From contig NZ_RQGH01000007.1 of assembly GCF_004769635.1 (NCBI RefSeq), forward strand, positions 214,870-278,869: a stretch of 64,000 nt of DNA, in the 5' to 3' direction. The stretch is from Leptospira jelokensis (lineage in GTDB: Bacteria > Spirochaetota > Leptospiria > Leptospirales > Leptospiraceae). Below are positions 16,850 through 25,963 of the stretch, piece by piece. Positions within the stretch are counted from its first letter, which is position 1; every line of letters starts with the position of its first letter. The translations under genes were made by a program, and so were the position numbers. Under the pieces are notes generated by a model. It did not search any database, was not told the origin of the DNA, and was given only the letters and a program-made list of their open reading frames with translations.

Positions 16850-18952
16850 ATGGACCACCCGAAAGAACCAAGTTCATTTAAAAAACAATTTACCAGTTTG
16901 CTACTAGTCACCTTACATTTGTATTGTGCTCCTAAAGAAGAAGGGATCGGGAATCTACTTCCTTTACTTCAATCTTCGAATTTTACGCCGGTAGAGTTAC
17001 CGGTGAGCAATCCTTTTGGAAAATCAAATGTTTTACCAAGCATATCGCATAATATCGATTATATCGATACTTTTGAAGAAAGAGACCTTGCAGTGACCAA
17101 TAAATCCTATGGGAATTGGATAGATTCTATTTGGATAGATGGGTTAGGTCGTGAAGTATCCTTTCGGGGTTTCAATGTATCAGGGAATGTCAAATTAAAA
17201 GAACATGGATTTAAGGCATTTCGGAATGCAAACGATGCTGAAGAAGCAATCAAAGGACTTACCAAAACAACTGGATCGAATATGATTCGTTATACGATTG
17301 CCTGGGAAGGAGTCCATCCAGAAGTTGATACCATCGATGAATCCTATTTAAATGAAGTGGTATCACAAATCAAAAAAGCAACGGCAAAACGAATTTATGT
17401 TTTGATTGATTACCACCAAGACTTGTTTTCCAGACACCTCTTTAATCAGAATTCATGGCATACCGGGAATGGAGCCCCACTATGGATCACAAAAAATGGA
17501 AATTATCCAAAAGAATATTGTGGCATTGTTTGTGCTAGTTGGAGCCAAAACAATCTGACAAACGAAGCGATCCGTAGAGCATTCAGAAATTTTTGGAATG
17601 ATGCACCAGTAAATACTTCCGCTGGAGTACGTTATATGCAGACGGAATACCTTTGGCAAATTCAAAAGACAATTATATATATAAAAAATCATTTAACAGC
17701 AGAGGAATTTTCTTATATCGTAGGGCTTGATCCCTTTAATGAACCAGTCGATGGAGGGATGGAAGGTCTTACTCCCAAAAGATGGGATAACGAAAAACTA
17801 TGGCCCATGTACCAAAAGATCAGAACGATCCTCAACGAGAATGGTTGGGAGAAAAAATGGGTTTTTGCAGAACCACTCGTCTTTTGGAATACAAACATAG
17901 GTTCGGCGATTGCACCTGCCACTGGAGGTGGACATCTGAATGCACCTCCAGGAGAAGGATTTGTATTTAATTCACACTTTTATGATGCAGGACGAATGGG
18001 AGTTGATTTGACTGGGATCGATAACGCCACCTATTTTAAATACTTAGATGAAATCCGAACTGAAGCTAGATTCTTAAAAATTCCAATGTTTCTTAGTGAA
18101 TTTGGAATGTGGTTAAAAGGTAGCGGAGCAAAAGACACACCAAGAATGATCAATGCCGTTTACCAAGCGATGGAAATTTCAGACAAAACACAAAATTCAA
18201 AAACTAGATTTGCCGATTTTTATAACCCAATCGTTTCTGGAACCCAATGGCATTGGGATTATTATTATGACCACCATGCCGAATATAAAAATGGAAATCC
18301 TTCCAAACTCATCACCACAAAAGATGCATGGAATGATGAAGATTTCTCCGTTGTTAGTAACTATGGAACAAGATTGAATGTAGATCCAAATGTAATCTCG
18401 AGAGCTTACCTACGAAGGTCACAAGGCCGTGTTATGACAAGCCATTACAATGCAATTGGATTTGATACATGGAATCGAGTTTTTTCATGGGCTGCCATCA
18501 AACCTGGAACTAACGAAGCAAAATACTTTGCTGACAAACGATTTTTATTCGTTGTTTGGAGGGGAAGGCATTCAGATGCTCCTTCCGAATTTTATCTACC
18601 CCCTCATTTTGACCCAAATCAGATTTTAGTGATCACTGAGAAAAAAATAGTTTCAGGTACGATTCCCAATACACCACAAAACCAAACAAATGAGTTGATG
18701 ATGAAAAATGATCCGGGTCGAGACATTGGATCAGGCAATGTTTTGTACCTTTGGGATGATTTGGACCCAGATGAAAATGAACTTTCTTCATACCACTATA
18801 TCCTCATCGTGAACAAAGAAAATGTTTCTTACCCATCGACCACTTTGTCTGAGTTACAAGTGAAACTAAACCAAAGGGTGGTATCAGAAGGAAAAAGCCC
18901 AATTTATATGATTGGGAAAATGACTTATGGAGGTTACCCGAATGAACAATGA
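16850..18952 (+). CDS. Endoglycoceramidase-like glycoside hydrolase family 5, probable lipoprotein
   Basis: Start ATG 16850 (700 aa) is chosen for its GAGG six bases upstream and because it puts a hydrophobic export segment at the N-terminus, ending in Cys26 (LHLYC, a loose spirochaetal lipobox). GH5 (beta/alpha)8 domain: FRGFNVSGNVK, MIRYTIAWEGVHPEVD, acid/base Glu298 in LDPFNEP and nucleophile Glu417 in FLSEFGMW. The GFN...WEG and FNEP context resembles endoglycoceramidases, which release the glycan from glycosphingolipids and leave ceramide, the substrate of the divergent ceramidase. Steryl-glucosidase or related GH5 activity cannot be excluded. The C-terminal ~150 residues look like a beta-sandwich. 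Confidence 0.82.
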   Translation: MDHPKEPSSFKKQFTSLLLVTLHLYCAPKEEGIGNLLPLLQSSNFTPVELPVSNPFGKSNVLPSISHNIDYIDTFEERDLAVTNKSYGNWIDSIWIDGLGREVSFRGFNVSGNVKLKEHGFKAFRNANDAEEAIKGLTKTTGSNMIRYTIAWEGVHPEVDTIDESYLNEVVSQIKKATAKRIYVLIDYHQDLFSRHLFNQNSWHTGNGAPLWITKNGNYPKEYCGIVCASWSQNNLTNEAIRRAFRNFWNDAPVNTSAGVRYMQTEYLWQIQKTIIYIKNHLTAEEFSYIVGLDPFNEPVDGGMEGLTPKRWDNEKLWPMYQKIRTILNENGWEKKWVFAEPLVFWNTNIGSAIAPATGGGHLNAPPGEGFVFNSHFYDAGRMGVDLTGIDNATYFKYLDEIRTEARFLKIPMFLSEFGMWLKGSGAKDTPRMINAVYQAMEISDKTQNSKTRFADFYNPIVSGTQWHWDYYYDHHAEYKNGNPSKLITTKDAWNDEDFSVVSNYGTRLNVDPNVISRAYLRRSQGRVMTSHYNAIGFDTWNRVFSWAAIKPGTNEAKYFADKRFLFVVWRGRHSDAPSEFYLPPHFDPNQILVITEKKIVSGTIPNTPQNQTNELMMKNDPGRDIGSGNVLYLWDDLDPDENELSSYHYILIVNKENVSYPSTTLSELQVKLNQRVVSEGKSPIYMIGKMTYGGYPNEQ

Positions 18953-19002
18953 ATAAACCAGAATCAAAAAAATCTGCTTTATGAAATTGAAAATTTAATA
19001 AA

Positions 19003-19058
19003 AAGATAAAAATGCCACCTTATTCAAGATAACTTAGTTTAGGTGGCATGATTATCTT
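19003..19058. terminator. Bidirectional terminator hairpin
   Basis: Arms ATGCCACCT (19012-19020) and AGGTGGCAT (19041-19049), extended by AAAGATAA / TTATCTTT outside, with a 20-nt loop. It separates the GH5 gene from the convergent NmrA-like gene. Confidence 0.7.
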
Positions 19059-19071
19059 TGGAAAAAATCCT

Positions 19072-19902
19072 CTATTCTTTTGGAATCCTCCAAACTCCCG
19101 ATTTTGCGGTTTCCTTTACATAATCCTTAAAATCTTTTGGTTTTTTTCCTAAAACTTTCTCAAAATCATCAACTACAGATTCATTCCTTCCATCTAATAC
19201 AGTTTCAAACAAATATCGAATGAGCCAAATGGTATCTTTGTCCAAAGCATATTCATTCAGCATATTGATATAATCATCCAAAGGAATTTCTTCGAAGGAA
19301 ATTGTCTCATTTAATTCTTTTGCAATTTGACCAAACGCCTCTTGGAAACTGACGAGTGATGGACCAGTTAACTCGTATTTTTTCCCAACATGCACACTGT
19401 TTACTAAGGCATCAACTGCAAGATCAGTTAAGTCTTCCAAATCAACAAAAGGTTCTTTCGATTTCAATTTAGGGAAAATTACTTTTCTTTCTAAGATTGG
19501 AGCAAGGAACATCCCTTCACTAAAATTTTGTGAAAACCAACTAGACCGTAAGATGGTCCACTCCAACCCAGAGTCCTCAACTAACTTTTCGCAAGCGATA
19601 GCCTCTGGTTCACCTCTTCCTGAAAGCAAAACGATTTTCTTTACATTGTATTTTTTTGAAAGTTCGATGAGTTTCTTTATGTGAAGGATCGAATTTGGAT
19701 GCGCCAGGTCTGGTTGGTAAGAGATATAAATTTGATCGACACCTTTGATTACCTCATCCCATGCTTCTGGTTTTTCCCAATCAAAGGCGGGTTTAGTCTT
19801 TCTTGATCCCAATCGAATTGGATAGTTTAATTGGGTGAGTTTATTTGCGATTCTTGATCCAGTTTTTCCACTAGATCCTAATATTAATGTGAATGGTTTC
19901 AT
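19072..19902 (-). CDS. NmrA-like NAD(P)-binding oxidoreductase (atypical SDR)
   Basis: A 276-residue protein starting at ATG 19902 (a GTG precedes it). The glycine-rich Rossmann motif LILGSSGKTGSRIANKL begins at residue 7. VDQIYISYQPDL, KKIVLLSGRGEPEA and WTILRSSWFSQNF are typical of NmrA/azoreductase-like atypical SDRs, which lack the full Tyr-Lys catalytic pair and may act as redox sensors or quinone reductases. It lies 26 bp downstream of the AraC gene on the same strand, so probably co-transcribed. Confidence 0.8.
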   Translation of the reverse strand: MKPFTLILGSSGKTGSRIANKLTQLNYPIRLGSRKTKPAFDWEKPEAWDEVIKGVDQIYISYQPDLAHPNSILHIKKLIELSKKYNVKKIVLLSGRGEPEAIACEKLVEDSGLEWTILRSSWFSQNFSEGMFLAPILERKVIFPKLKSKEPFVDLEDLTDLAVDALVNSVHVGKKYELTGPSLVSFQEAFGQIAKELNETISFEEIPLDDYINMLNEYALDKDTIWLIRYLFETVLDGRNESVVDDFEKVLGKKPKDFKDYVKETAKSGVWRIPKE

Positions 19903-19928
19903 CACATAAAGATAACAAAGGAATAAAA

Positions 19929-20786
19929 TTAAAAATTGGACAAACCCGACATCGTTTCTTTTTTTTCTCTGAATTGAAATGGTTTTTCTTTGGTAAATGA
20001 TTTAAATTGCCTGATAAAATGTGATTGGTCAGAATATCCATTTTCATAAGCAATCTCTGTTAATTTCAAATTTTGATTACCTTTCATTTCTTGTAAACTT
20101 GATTGGAAACGAATGATTGTAGCAAATTGTTTTGGTGTCAATCCTACATATTGTTGGAATTTACGTTGCAAAGTCCTTTCAGACATTCCAATGGAATTTG
20201 CAATTGTTTTGATCTCAGAATTCCCATTTGATTCCAAAATTGTTTCCATACATGTATGTAACGTGAGGTCTGGGTTAAAATATCTAGCTTTGTCTATCAA
20301 AAATCGAAAGATTGCTTCCTTTGCTAACTCAGTTGATTGTTTTCGAATCGATATCTCAAAATTAGATTCACCTTGCCATTCTGATTTCGGAATTGTCCAA
20401 CATGAATTCGTAAGCTCTCCTATCGGGATTCTGAATGTTGCTTCTATGAAACTGGGAAAAAGTTGTATCATAATAAAGAAAAATGGACCTTCTATTTCAA
20501 TCCGAATAGGTTCTAAGGTTTGCCCATAAATAAAAACAGGTTCCATTTCTTTAGAAAGATTTCCAACGATGACTCGAACCGGTGCAAGAGAATGAAAAAA
20601 CACAAACCCAGGAAAACCATCAGCAAAAAAATTGAGTGTTTCCTTATTCTTATGTTTCGATTTATAAATATAAAGGTCTTTTGCCACATACTTTAATTCG
20701 TTTGGAATCGGAGCTTTGATTACGTGGACTTCCATATTTTTTTTTGATAGTTTACCCCATTTAAAAAACAAGTTTTGCTTAGACAA
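19929..20786 (-). CDS. AraC-family transcriptional regulator
   Basis: 285 residues in the longest frame (TTG 20786); an in-frame ATG at 20735 gives 268 and matches family length as well, with no SD deciding. The C-terminal ~100 residues hold the double HTH: IKTIANSIGMSERTLQRKFQQYVGLTPKQF and LTEIAYENGYSDQSHFIRQFKSF. The N-terminal part is a cupin-like sensor domain of the DUF6597 type often found with this subclass. It leads the NmrA-like gene, which is its likely target. Confidence 0.85.
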   Translation of the reverse strand: MSKQNLFFKWGKLSKKNMEVHVIKAPIPNELKYVAKDLYIYKSKHKNKETLNFFADGFPGFVFFHSLAPVRVIVGNLSKEMEPVFIYGQTLEPIRIEIEGPFFFIMIQLFPSFIEATFRIPIGELTNSCWTIPKSEWQGESNFEISIRKQSTELAKEAIFRFLIDKARYFNPDLTLHTCMETILESNGNSEIKTIANSIGMSERTLQRKFQQYVGLTPKQFATIIRFQSSLQEMKGNQNLKLTEIAYENGYSDQSHFIRQFKSFTKEKPFQFREKKETMSGLSNF

Positions 20787-20940
20787 ACCGAGGGATCAAA
20801 TTGATTTCATTTTTCATATTTTTTTTTTGAAGTAATTGTTTCAATCACATAACAAGCGTAGCAATTTTTGAAGTTAGTTTAGATTTTCAATATTTTCGCC
20901 ATTTACAGAAATGATCATAAACTGGAATTGTGTAATTGTC

Positions 20941-21948
20941 GTGGAACTTTCAATTTTAGATTTAGTGTTTATCAACCAAGGTGAGACACCAAGGGATGCG
21001 ATTCAAAACAGTGTCAAGGTAGCGCAAGCTGCTGAATCATTGGGTTACAAACGAATCTGGATCGCTGAACATCATAATTTTCCTTCCATCGCAAGTGCAG
21101 CTACTTCAGTCGTCATTGGTCATATTGCTGGTCATACAAAAAAAATTCGCGTAGGAGCAGGTGGGATTATGTTACCCAACCATTCTCCACTGGTCATTGC
21201 AGAACAATTCGGTACTTTAGAAAGTTTATACCCCAAACGAATTGATTTAGGATTAGGAAGGGCACCAGGAACCGACCAACTCACCTTACGCGCATTACGC
21301 AGTGATCCGATGGCCTCACAACATTTCCCAGAAGATGTCAAAGAACTGCTAAATTACTTATCCTCAGACAAAGAAGATGGAAAAATAAATGCTATCCCAG
21401 GGTTTGGAACGAATGTCCCTGTTTGGATATTAGGATCAAGTTTGTTTGGTGCACAACTTGCCGCCTTACTTGGATTACCCTTTGCTTTTGCTTCGCACTT
21501 TGCACCTACGTACCTGAAAGATGCCATTTCGATTTACCAAAAACAATTTAGACCCTCTCAATATTTGGAGAAACCGTATGTGATGATGGCGATGAATGTC
21601 ATTGCAGCAGATACGGATGAAGAAGCAAAATTATTATTCACTAGTGTAGAACAATCATTCCTTGGAATCCTACGAAACAAACGAACTCCATTCCCACCAC
21701 CTGTTTCCAATATGGATTCACTTTGGTCAGAAACAGAAAAACAAATGGCCCACCAAATGTTATCGATTTCTGCAGTTGGCACAAAAGAAACCATCACTTC
21801 AAAAATCATAAATTTAACCAATGGGCTAAACATAAACGAAATAATGGTAGTCTCTTCCATTTTTGAAACCCAAAAAAGAATTCACTCCTTAGAGTTGTTA
21901 ATGGGTATAAAAGATCAATTCACAACGAAAGTTTCCATAAGTTCATAA
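20941..21948 (+). CDS. LLM-class flavin-dependent oxidoreductase (luciferase-like monooxygenase)
   Basis: Homologues of the YhbW type begin with (M)xLSILDL, so I favour GTG 20941 (335 aa) over the ATG at 20911. Hallmarks are [20 protein letters not shown], the block around [20 protein letters not shown] and [14 protein letters not shown]. These are F420- or FMNH2-dependent monooxygenases of unknown substrate. The gene is divergent from the AraC/NmrA pair and may share its regulation. A weak hairpin plus a run of eight T follows the stop. Confidence 0.85.
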   Translation: MELSILDLVFINQGETPRDAIQNSVKVAQAAESLGYKRIWIAEHHNFPSIASAATSVVIGHIAGHTKKIRVGAGGIMLPNHSPLVIAEQFGTLESLYPKRIDLGLGRAPGTDQLTLRALRSDPMASQHFPEDVKELLNYLSSDKEDGKINAIPGFGTNVPVWILGSSLFGAQLAALLGLPFAFASHFAPTYLKDAISIYQKQFRPSQYLEKPYVMMAMNVIAADTDEEAKLLFTSVEQSFLGILRNKRTPFPPPVSNMDSLWSETEKQMAHQMLSISAVGTKETITSKIINLTNGLNINEIMVVSSIFETQKRIHSLELLMGIKDQFTTKVSISS

Positions 21949-22034
21949 ACTGTTTTTTTTCTTGTTTTTACTGATCATTTTGATCCAATCATAAACAAAT
22001 GTTTTAGGTGAATTTTTAGCAAAGAGGAAAAAAG

Positions 22035-23075
22035 GTGAAAAAACGAAACTCAATGTTCCTTTGGATCTACATCATTTTTTCGATTTTAATTTTATGTACA
22101 TGCGCAAGAGGATACATTCGTTCTAACTTAAAAGAAAAATTCCAAAAAAAAATGAAGGAGTTACCTGCTCCTAATTCATCCACTGATTTAATGAGTCCCA
22201 TCACGATTCCTGGTGATTACGTCTTTTCTTTAAACCACAAGGATCAGATTCGCTATTATAAAATCCATGTTCCAAAATCTTACACTGGAGATAAGTTAGT
22301 CCCTCTTTTATTTGTATTTCATGGTGGTGGTGGAGATATGGATATCCAATCAAACGAAGAATACTACCACCAGATTTCAAAGTCAGAAGAAATTGGACAT
22401 GTAGTTGTTTTTCCGAATGGTTATAGTGTATACCAATCAGGCAAGTTAGCAACTTGGAATGCTGGGAATTGTTGTGGCGAAGCAAAAAAAAACAATAGCG
22501 ATGATATTGGTTTTGTAAAAGCCATTCTCGTTCACATAAAACAATCATTAAAGATCGATCCAAAAAAAATCTTTTCTACAGGTATGTCAAATGGGGCAAT
22601 GATGTCTTACCAGCTAGCCTGTTCTATGACTGACCAATTTTCGGCCATAACTGCAGTTGCGGGAACTGACAACACAGTCGCTTGCCGGCCGACAAAACCA
22701 ATTTCTATTTTTCATATCCATGCAAAAAACGATGATAAAGTTTTGTTTTATGGAGGAGCTGGTTCAAGTTTCACTGACAGGACTCTCATTACTGATTTTG
22801 TTTCCGTTCCTAAAACCATATCCAAATGGGTAGAGTTCAATGGGTGCAATCCAAAACCCAATATAGTCCTCCAAACAGATGAAGTCAAATGTGAAGAATA
22901 TTCAGAGTGTAAAGACGGTGTCAAAGTAAAACTTTGTATTACTGAAGATGGAGGGCATTCTTGGCCCGGAGGAAAAAAACCATCCTTATTGTTAGGCGGT
23001 AGACCACCAACAAAAGCTTTAATTGCCAATGATGTTATGTGGGATTTTTTCAATCTCAATAAACAATTTCGATAA
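22035..23075 (+). CDS. Secreted PHB-depolymerase/feruloyl-esterase-like alpha/beta hydrolase
   Basis: A 346-residue protein beginning GTG 22035, with AGAGGA upstream. The N-terminus is a lipoprotein-type signal (ILILCTCARG, Cys about 21-23). Alpha/beta hydrolase with oxyanion segment VFHGGGGDMD, nucleophile elbow GMSNGAMM, acid in HAKNDDKV and catalytic His in EDGGHSWPGG, as in the poly(3-hydroxybutyrate) depolymerase / LpqC family. It probably hydrolyses ester polymers or plant phenolic esters outside the cytoplasm; the substrate cannot be decided. Several cysteines (GNCCGE) suggest disulfides. Confidence 0.83.
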   Translation: MKKRNSMFLWIYIIFSILILCTCARGYIRSNLKEKFQKKMKELPAPNSSTDLMSPITIPGDYVFSLNHKDQIRYYKIHVPKSYTGDKLVPLLFVFHGGGGDMDIQSNEEYYHQISKSEEIGHVVVFPNGYSVYQSGKLATWNAGNCCGEAKKNNSDDIGFVKAILVHIKQSLKIDPKKIFSTGMSNGAMMSYQLACSMTDQFSAITAVAGTDNTVACRPTKPISIFHIHAKNDDKVLFYGGAGSSFTDRTLITDFVSVPKTISKWVEFNGCNPKPNIVLQTDEVKCEEYSECKDGVKVKLCITEDGGHSWPGGKKPSLLLGGRPPTKALIANDVMWDFFNLNKQFR

Positions 23076-23107
23076 CTTCAGTTATTTGAACAAAGTCTCG
23101 TATTTGT

Positions 23108-23389
23108 CTATAGTTCCCAAGGTAACTCTAAAAGTCTACGCGTCATTCTATATTCAAATGCCAAAGCTTCCATACACTGAAAACACAGACAGTCATTGTA
23201 TTGGCTCGCTAAATATTCAGACTCAGACCTTGTTAATTCTACTTTTGTACATTGGCAAAGTTGGATGGAACCAACTTTACATTCAAAGATTCGCAAACAG
23301 TTAGGACAAATTTTCTCCTCGTGTTTCCGATTCGAATTTTCATTTTTCTTAAGATTTTTGTTTAGGTTTGAATTTAATTTCTTTTCCAT
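23108..23389 (-). CDS. Cysteine-rich CWC-family protein
   Basis: A 93-residue protein with a very polar Asn/Lys-rich N-terminal 25 residues and a compact cysteine module: C28-x2-C31 (CPNC), C37, C45-x-C47, C67-x-C69-x2-C72 (CLCFQC). This spacing matches the cysteine-rich CWC family, a small presumed metal-binding protein of unknown role. The Trp of the CWC motif is replaced (CQC). It is convergent with the PHB-depolymerase-like gene. Confidence 0.75.
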   Translation of the reverse strand: MEKKLNSNLNKNLKKNENSNRKHEEKICPNCLRIFECKVGSIQLCQCTKVELTRSESEYLASQYNDCLCFQCMEALAFEYRMTRRLLELPWEL

Positions 23390-23699
23390 GATGTGACTCC
23401 TTCCTTGTTTGAATCACATTATGATGAAAGGTGATCCGGCTAAATGTCCGGGACCCTTTCTATGAAAGAACGAATGATCGTGTACGGGCGAATCATTTGT
23501 GGGAAGATCCGACTTTTTCAAACCAAAGTTTAGGAGTGAAATTTACGGTTGCACCGTCAGTTGAGGAATTGCACCTCATTCCTCCCGGAATGGTATTCAG
23601 AAAACTAGATGCCTATCATTTGTCAATTCAGTGTTTTTAAAATCGATAAGATTTTATTCGAACAGAACTTTTGCTCTCAAATCCTTTCTTTAACTTGCT
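23390..23699. other. Gene-poor interval with an unassigned ORF
   Basis: 310 bp between the CWC and eutC genes, both on the minus strand. On the plus strand a 69-codon frame starts GTG 23431 and stops at 23640; its second half (SLGVKFTVAPSVEELHLIPP) looks protein-like, but there is no SD and no recognised family. Two other frames start with ATG nearby and stop quickly, so this could be a decayed gene. The eutC-side promoter is not expected here. Confidence 0.25.
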
Positions 23700-24476
23700 T
23701 CAGTTTTCAGGGATCAGTTTTTCCTGTGATGGAGAAAGGGATTCGTTTGGCATTTGGTCCTTTAAGAGGACACCAGATTTTTTCTCGGCCAAAACTTCGT
23801 GGATGAGATAGATTGTTTTTTTCACTGCAAGTGGAATGGGAAGCCCCTTTGGCCTTACATTGGAAATACAATTTCTACTTTCATCGGTATTGCCTATTTT
23901 CGGTTTATATGTTAAATAAATTCCTAAGCTGTCAGAAGCCGAAAGACCTGGTCTTTCGCCGATGATGACAAGACAAATTTTTGCATGTAACTTTTCTGCA
24001 ATTTCATCACCCAGGGCAACCCTACCCCATTTTGCAATGACTAATGGAGAAAGAGTCAATTTTGTTTTTTGAATCTCTGAAAACAAAAGTTCTAAATAAG
24101 AAATTAAGTTTTCATCGATCGCTTTGGCCGACAACCCATCTATACAAACAATGCTTAGATCAAATCCCTCATCTTTTGGTATCAAATCAAGTTCTGATCC
24201 ATCTAAAAGACGTCGTCCTAAATCAGGCCTCAATAAATATTCTTGTTTCGAAGTAATTTTACTTTTAACGAAAATGTTTTTGATTCCATATTTTGTTGAA
24301 AGTTGATTCATACTTTCATGGATCAATTCCCAATTCGGTTCAAGCAGAACAGCATCCTTTGCTCTGGCATGGTCCAATCGAAACTTTAACATTTCTTTGG
24401 TGGAAATTGAACCTCCAGACCGATTCAAACCAATCCTTGCTTGTGTGAATTGTTTCCATTTTTCCAAACTTGGCAT
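23700..24476 (-). CDS. eutC: Ethanolamine ammonia-lyase small subunit
   Basis: A 258-residue protein, slightly shorter than enteric EutC (about 295) because of a short N-terminus. Signatures: ARIGLNRSGGSISTKEMLKFRLDHARAKDAV near the start and VIIGERPGLSASDSLGIYLTY with SNVRPKGLPIPLA near the C-terminus. With EutB it forms the adenosylcobalamin-dependent lyase that splits ethanolamine into acetaldehyde and ammonia. It begins 5 bp after eutB. The C-terminal ~25 residues are unlike other EutC proteins. Confidence 0.92.
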   Translation of the reverse strand: MPSLEKWKQFTQARIGLNRSGGSISTKEMLKFRLDHARAKDAVLLEPNWELIHESMNQLSTKYGIKNIFVKSKITSKQEYLLRPDLGRRLLDGSELDLIPKDEGFDLSIVCIDGLSAKAIDENLISYLELLFSEIQKTKLTLSPLVIAKWGRVALGDEIAEKLHAKICLVIIGERPGLSASDSLGIYLTYKPKIGNTDESRNCISNVRPKGLPIPLAVKKTIYLIHEVLAEKKSGVLLKDQMPNESLSPSQEKLIPEN

Positions 24477-24481
24477 AATCT

Positions 24482-25867
24482 TTAAATCCTCATTCCATCT
24501 TCAAACAAAGATACCATTTGATTTTCAATTGGTAAAAATTTTTTACCTTTTGAAAATATTCCGAAGTCAAGTAACCATTGTTCAAACTCGGGTGTTGGTC
24601 TTAAACCCAAAACTTGCCGTAGATATAATGCATCATGAAACGAAGTACTTTGGTATGACAACATCACATCATCGGCTCCTGGAATTCCCATAATAAAATT
24701 GCATCCTGCTACACCAAGCAACGTGAGTAAGGTGTCCATATCATCTTGGTCTGCATCCGCATGATTTGTGTAACAAATATCAACTCCCATAGGTAATCCC
24801 ATTAACTTACCGCAAAAATGGTCTTCTAGTCCAGCACGAATGATTTGTTTTCCATTGTATAAATATTCGGGTCCTATGAACCCAACCACTGTATTCACAA
24901 GCAAAGGAGAAAATTTTCGGGCGACTGCATACGCTCGTACCTCCAATGTTTGTTGGTCAACGCCATGATGAGCACCTGCAGACAAAGCACTGCCTTGTCC
25001 AGTTTCGAAGTACATTACATTTTGACCGATACTTCCTCTTTTTAAAGATAACGCCATATCTTGCGCTTCAGAGAGCAAATTTAAATTAATTCCAAAACTT
25101 TTATTTAATGCTTCCGTACCTCCAATGGATTGAAACACCAAATCCAAAGGTGCACCTTTTTTCATAACATCCATTGAAGTAGTAACATGTGTTAATATGC
25201 ATGATTGTGTTGGTATTTTATAAGTTTGGATGATTTGATCCAACATTTCCAAAAGGGAGACACACGTAGGAACATGATCTGTAGCAGGGTTGATTCCGAT
25301 CACGGCATCACCACTCCCAAGAAGTAATCCATCCAAGATACTTGCAGCAATCCCTTTTGGATCATCCATTGGATGGTTCGGCTGTAATCGCGCTGACAGT
25401 CGTCCAGGTAAACCTATAGTATTTCTAAATTTTGATACAACACGGATTTTTTGACTCACCAGAATTAAATCTTGGTTGGACATGATTTTGGAAACAGCAG
25501 CCACCATTTCAGGTGTGAGTGCCGTATGGATGGACTCTAAGAGGATTCCATCCGTTTGTTCAGATAATAAAAAATCTCGAAAGCCACCAACAGTTAAATG
25601 TGAAATGGATTTAAATTTTTCTTTGTCATGAGAGTCTAATATGAGTTTTGTCACCTCATCTATGTTTGCCGGTATTAGCTCGGTATTTAAAAATTCGGCA
25701 AGGTAAGTATCAGCAAGTACCATTTGGGCAGCAATACGTTCTTCTTGGCTTCTTGCAGCAATTCCTGCCAACATATCACCGGATCGCAGAGGTGTTGCTT
25801 TCGCCAATACATCCCTTAGGTCTTTGAACTGATAAGTACTTTTGCCGAGTATGATCTGAAAACTCAT
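24482..25867 (-). CDS. eutB: Ethanolamine ammonia-lyase large subunit
   Basis: A 461-residue catalytic subunit, near the usual 453-465. Conserved blocks visible: FRNTIGLPGRLSARLQPNHP, GDAVIGINPATDHV, MYFETGQGSALSAGAHHGVDQQT and MGLPMGVDICYTNHADADQDDMD. It binds ethanolamine and adenosylcobalamin in a TIM barrel. No eutA reactivase, acetaldehyde dehydrogenase or microcompartment shell gene is in the window, so this looks like a stand-alone nitrogen-scavenging enzyme. Confidence 0.94.
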   Translation of the reverse strand: MSFQIILGKSTYQFKDLRDVLAKATPLRSGDMLAGIAARSQEERIAAQMVLADTYLAEFLNTELIPANIDEVTKLILDSHDKEKFKSISHLTVGGFRDFLLSEQTDGILLESIHTALTPEMVAAVSKIMSNQDLILVSQKIRVVSKFRNTIGLPGRLSARLQPNHPMDDPKGIAASILDGLLLGSGDAVIGINPATDHVPTCVSLLEMLDQIIQTYKIPTQSCILTHVTTSMDVMKKGAPLDLVFQSIGGTEALNKSFGINLNLLSEAQDMALSLKRGSIGQNVMYFETGQGSALSAGAHHGVDQQTLEVRAYAVARKFSPLLVNTVVGFIGPEYLYNGKQIIRAGLEDHFCGKLMGLPMGVDICYTNHADADQDDMDTLLTLLGVAGCNFIMGIPGADDVMLSYQSTSFHDALYLRQVLGLRPTPEFEQWLLDFGIFSKGKKFLPIENQMVSLFEDGMRI

Positions 25868-25963
25868 AGAGGCACTATAACTTAATTTTTTTCATTCGAA
25901 TACTACTTTTCCTCATAATATTGGCAAGGCAGTTAGGGAAATTTTTGTCTAAAAAATAAACAA

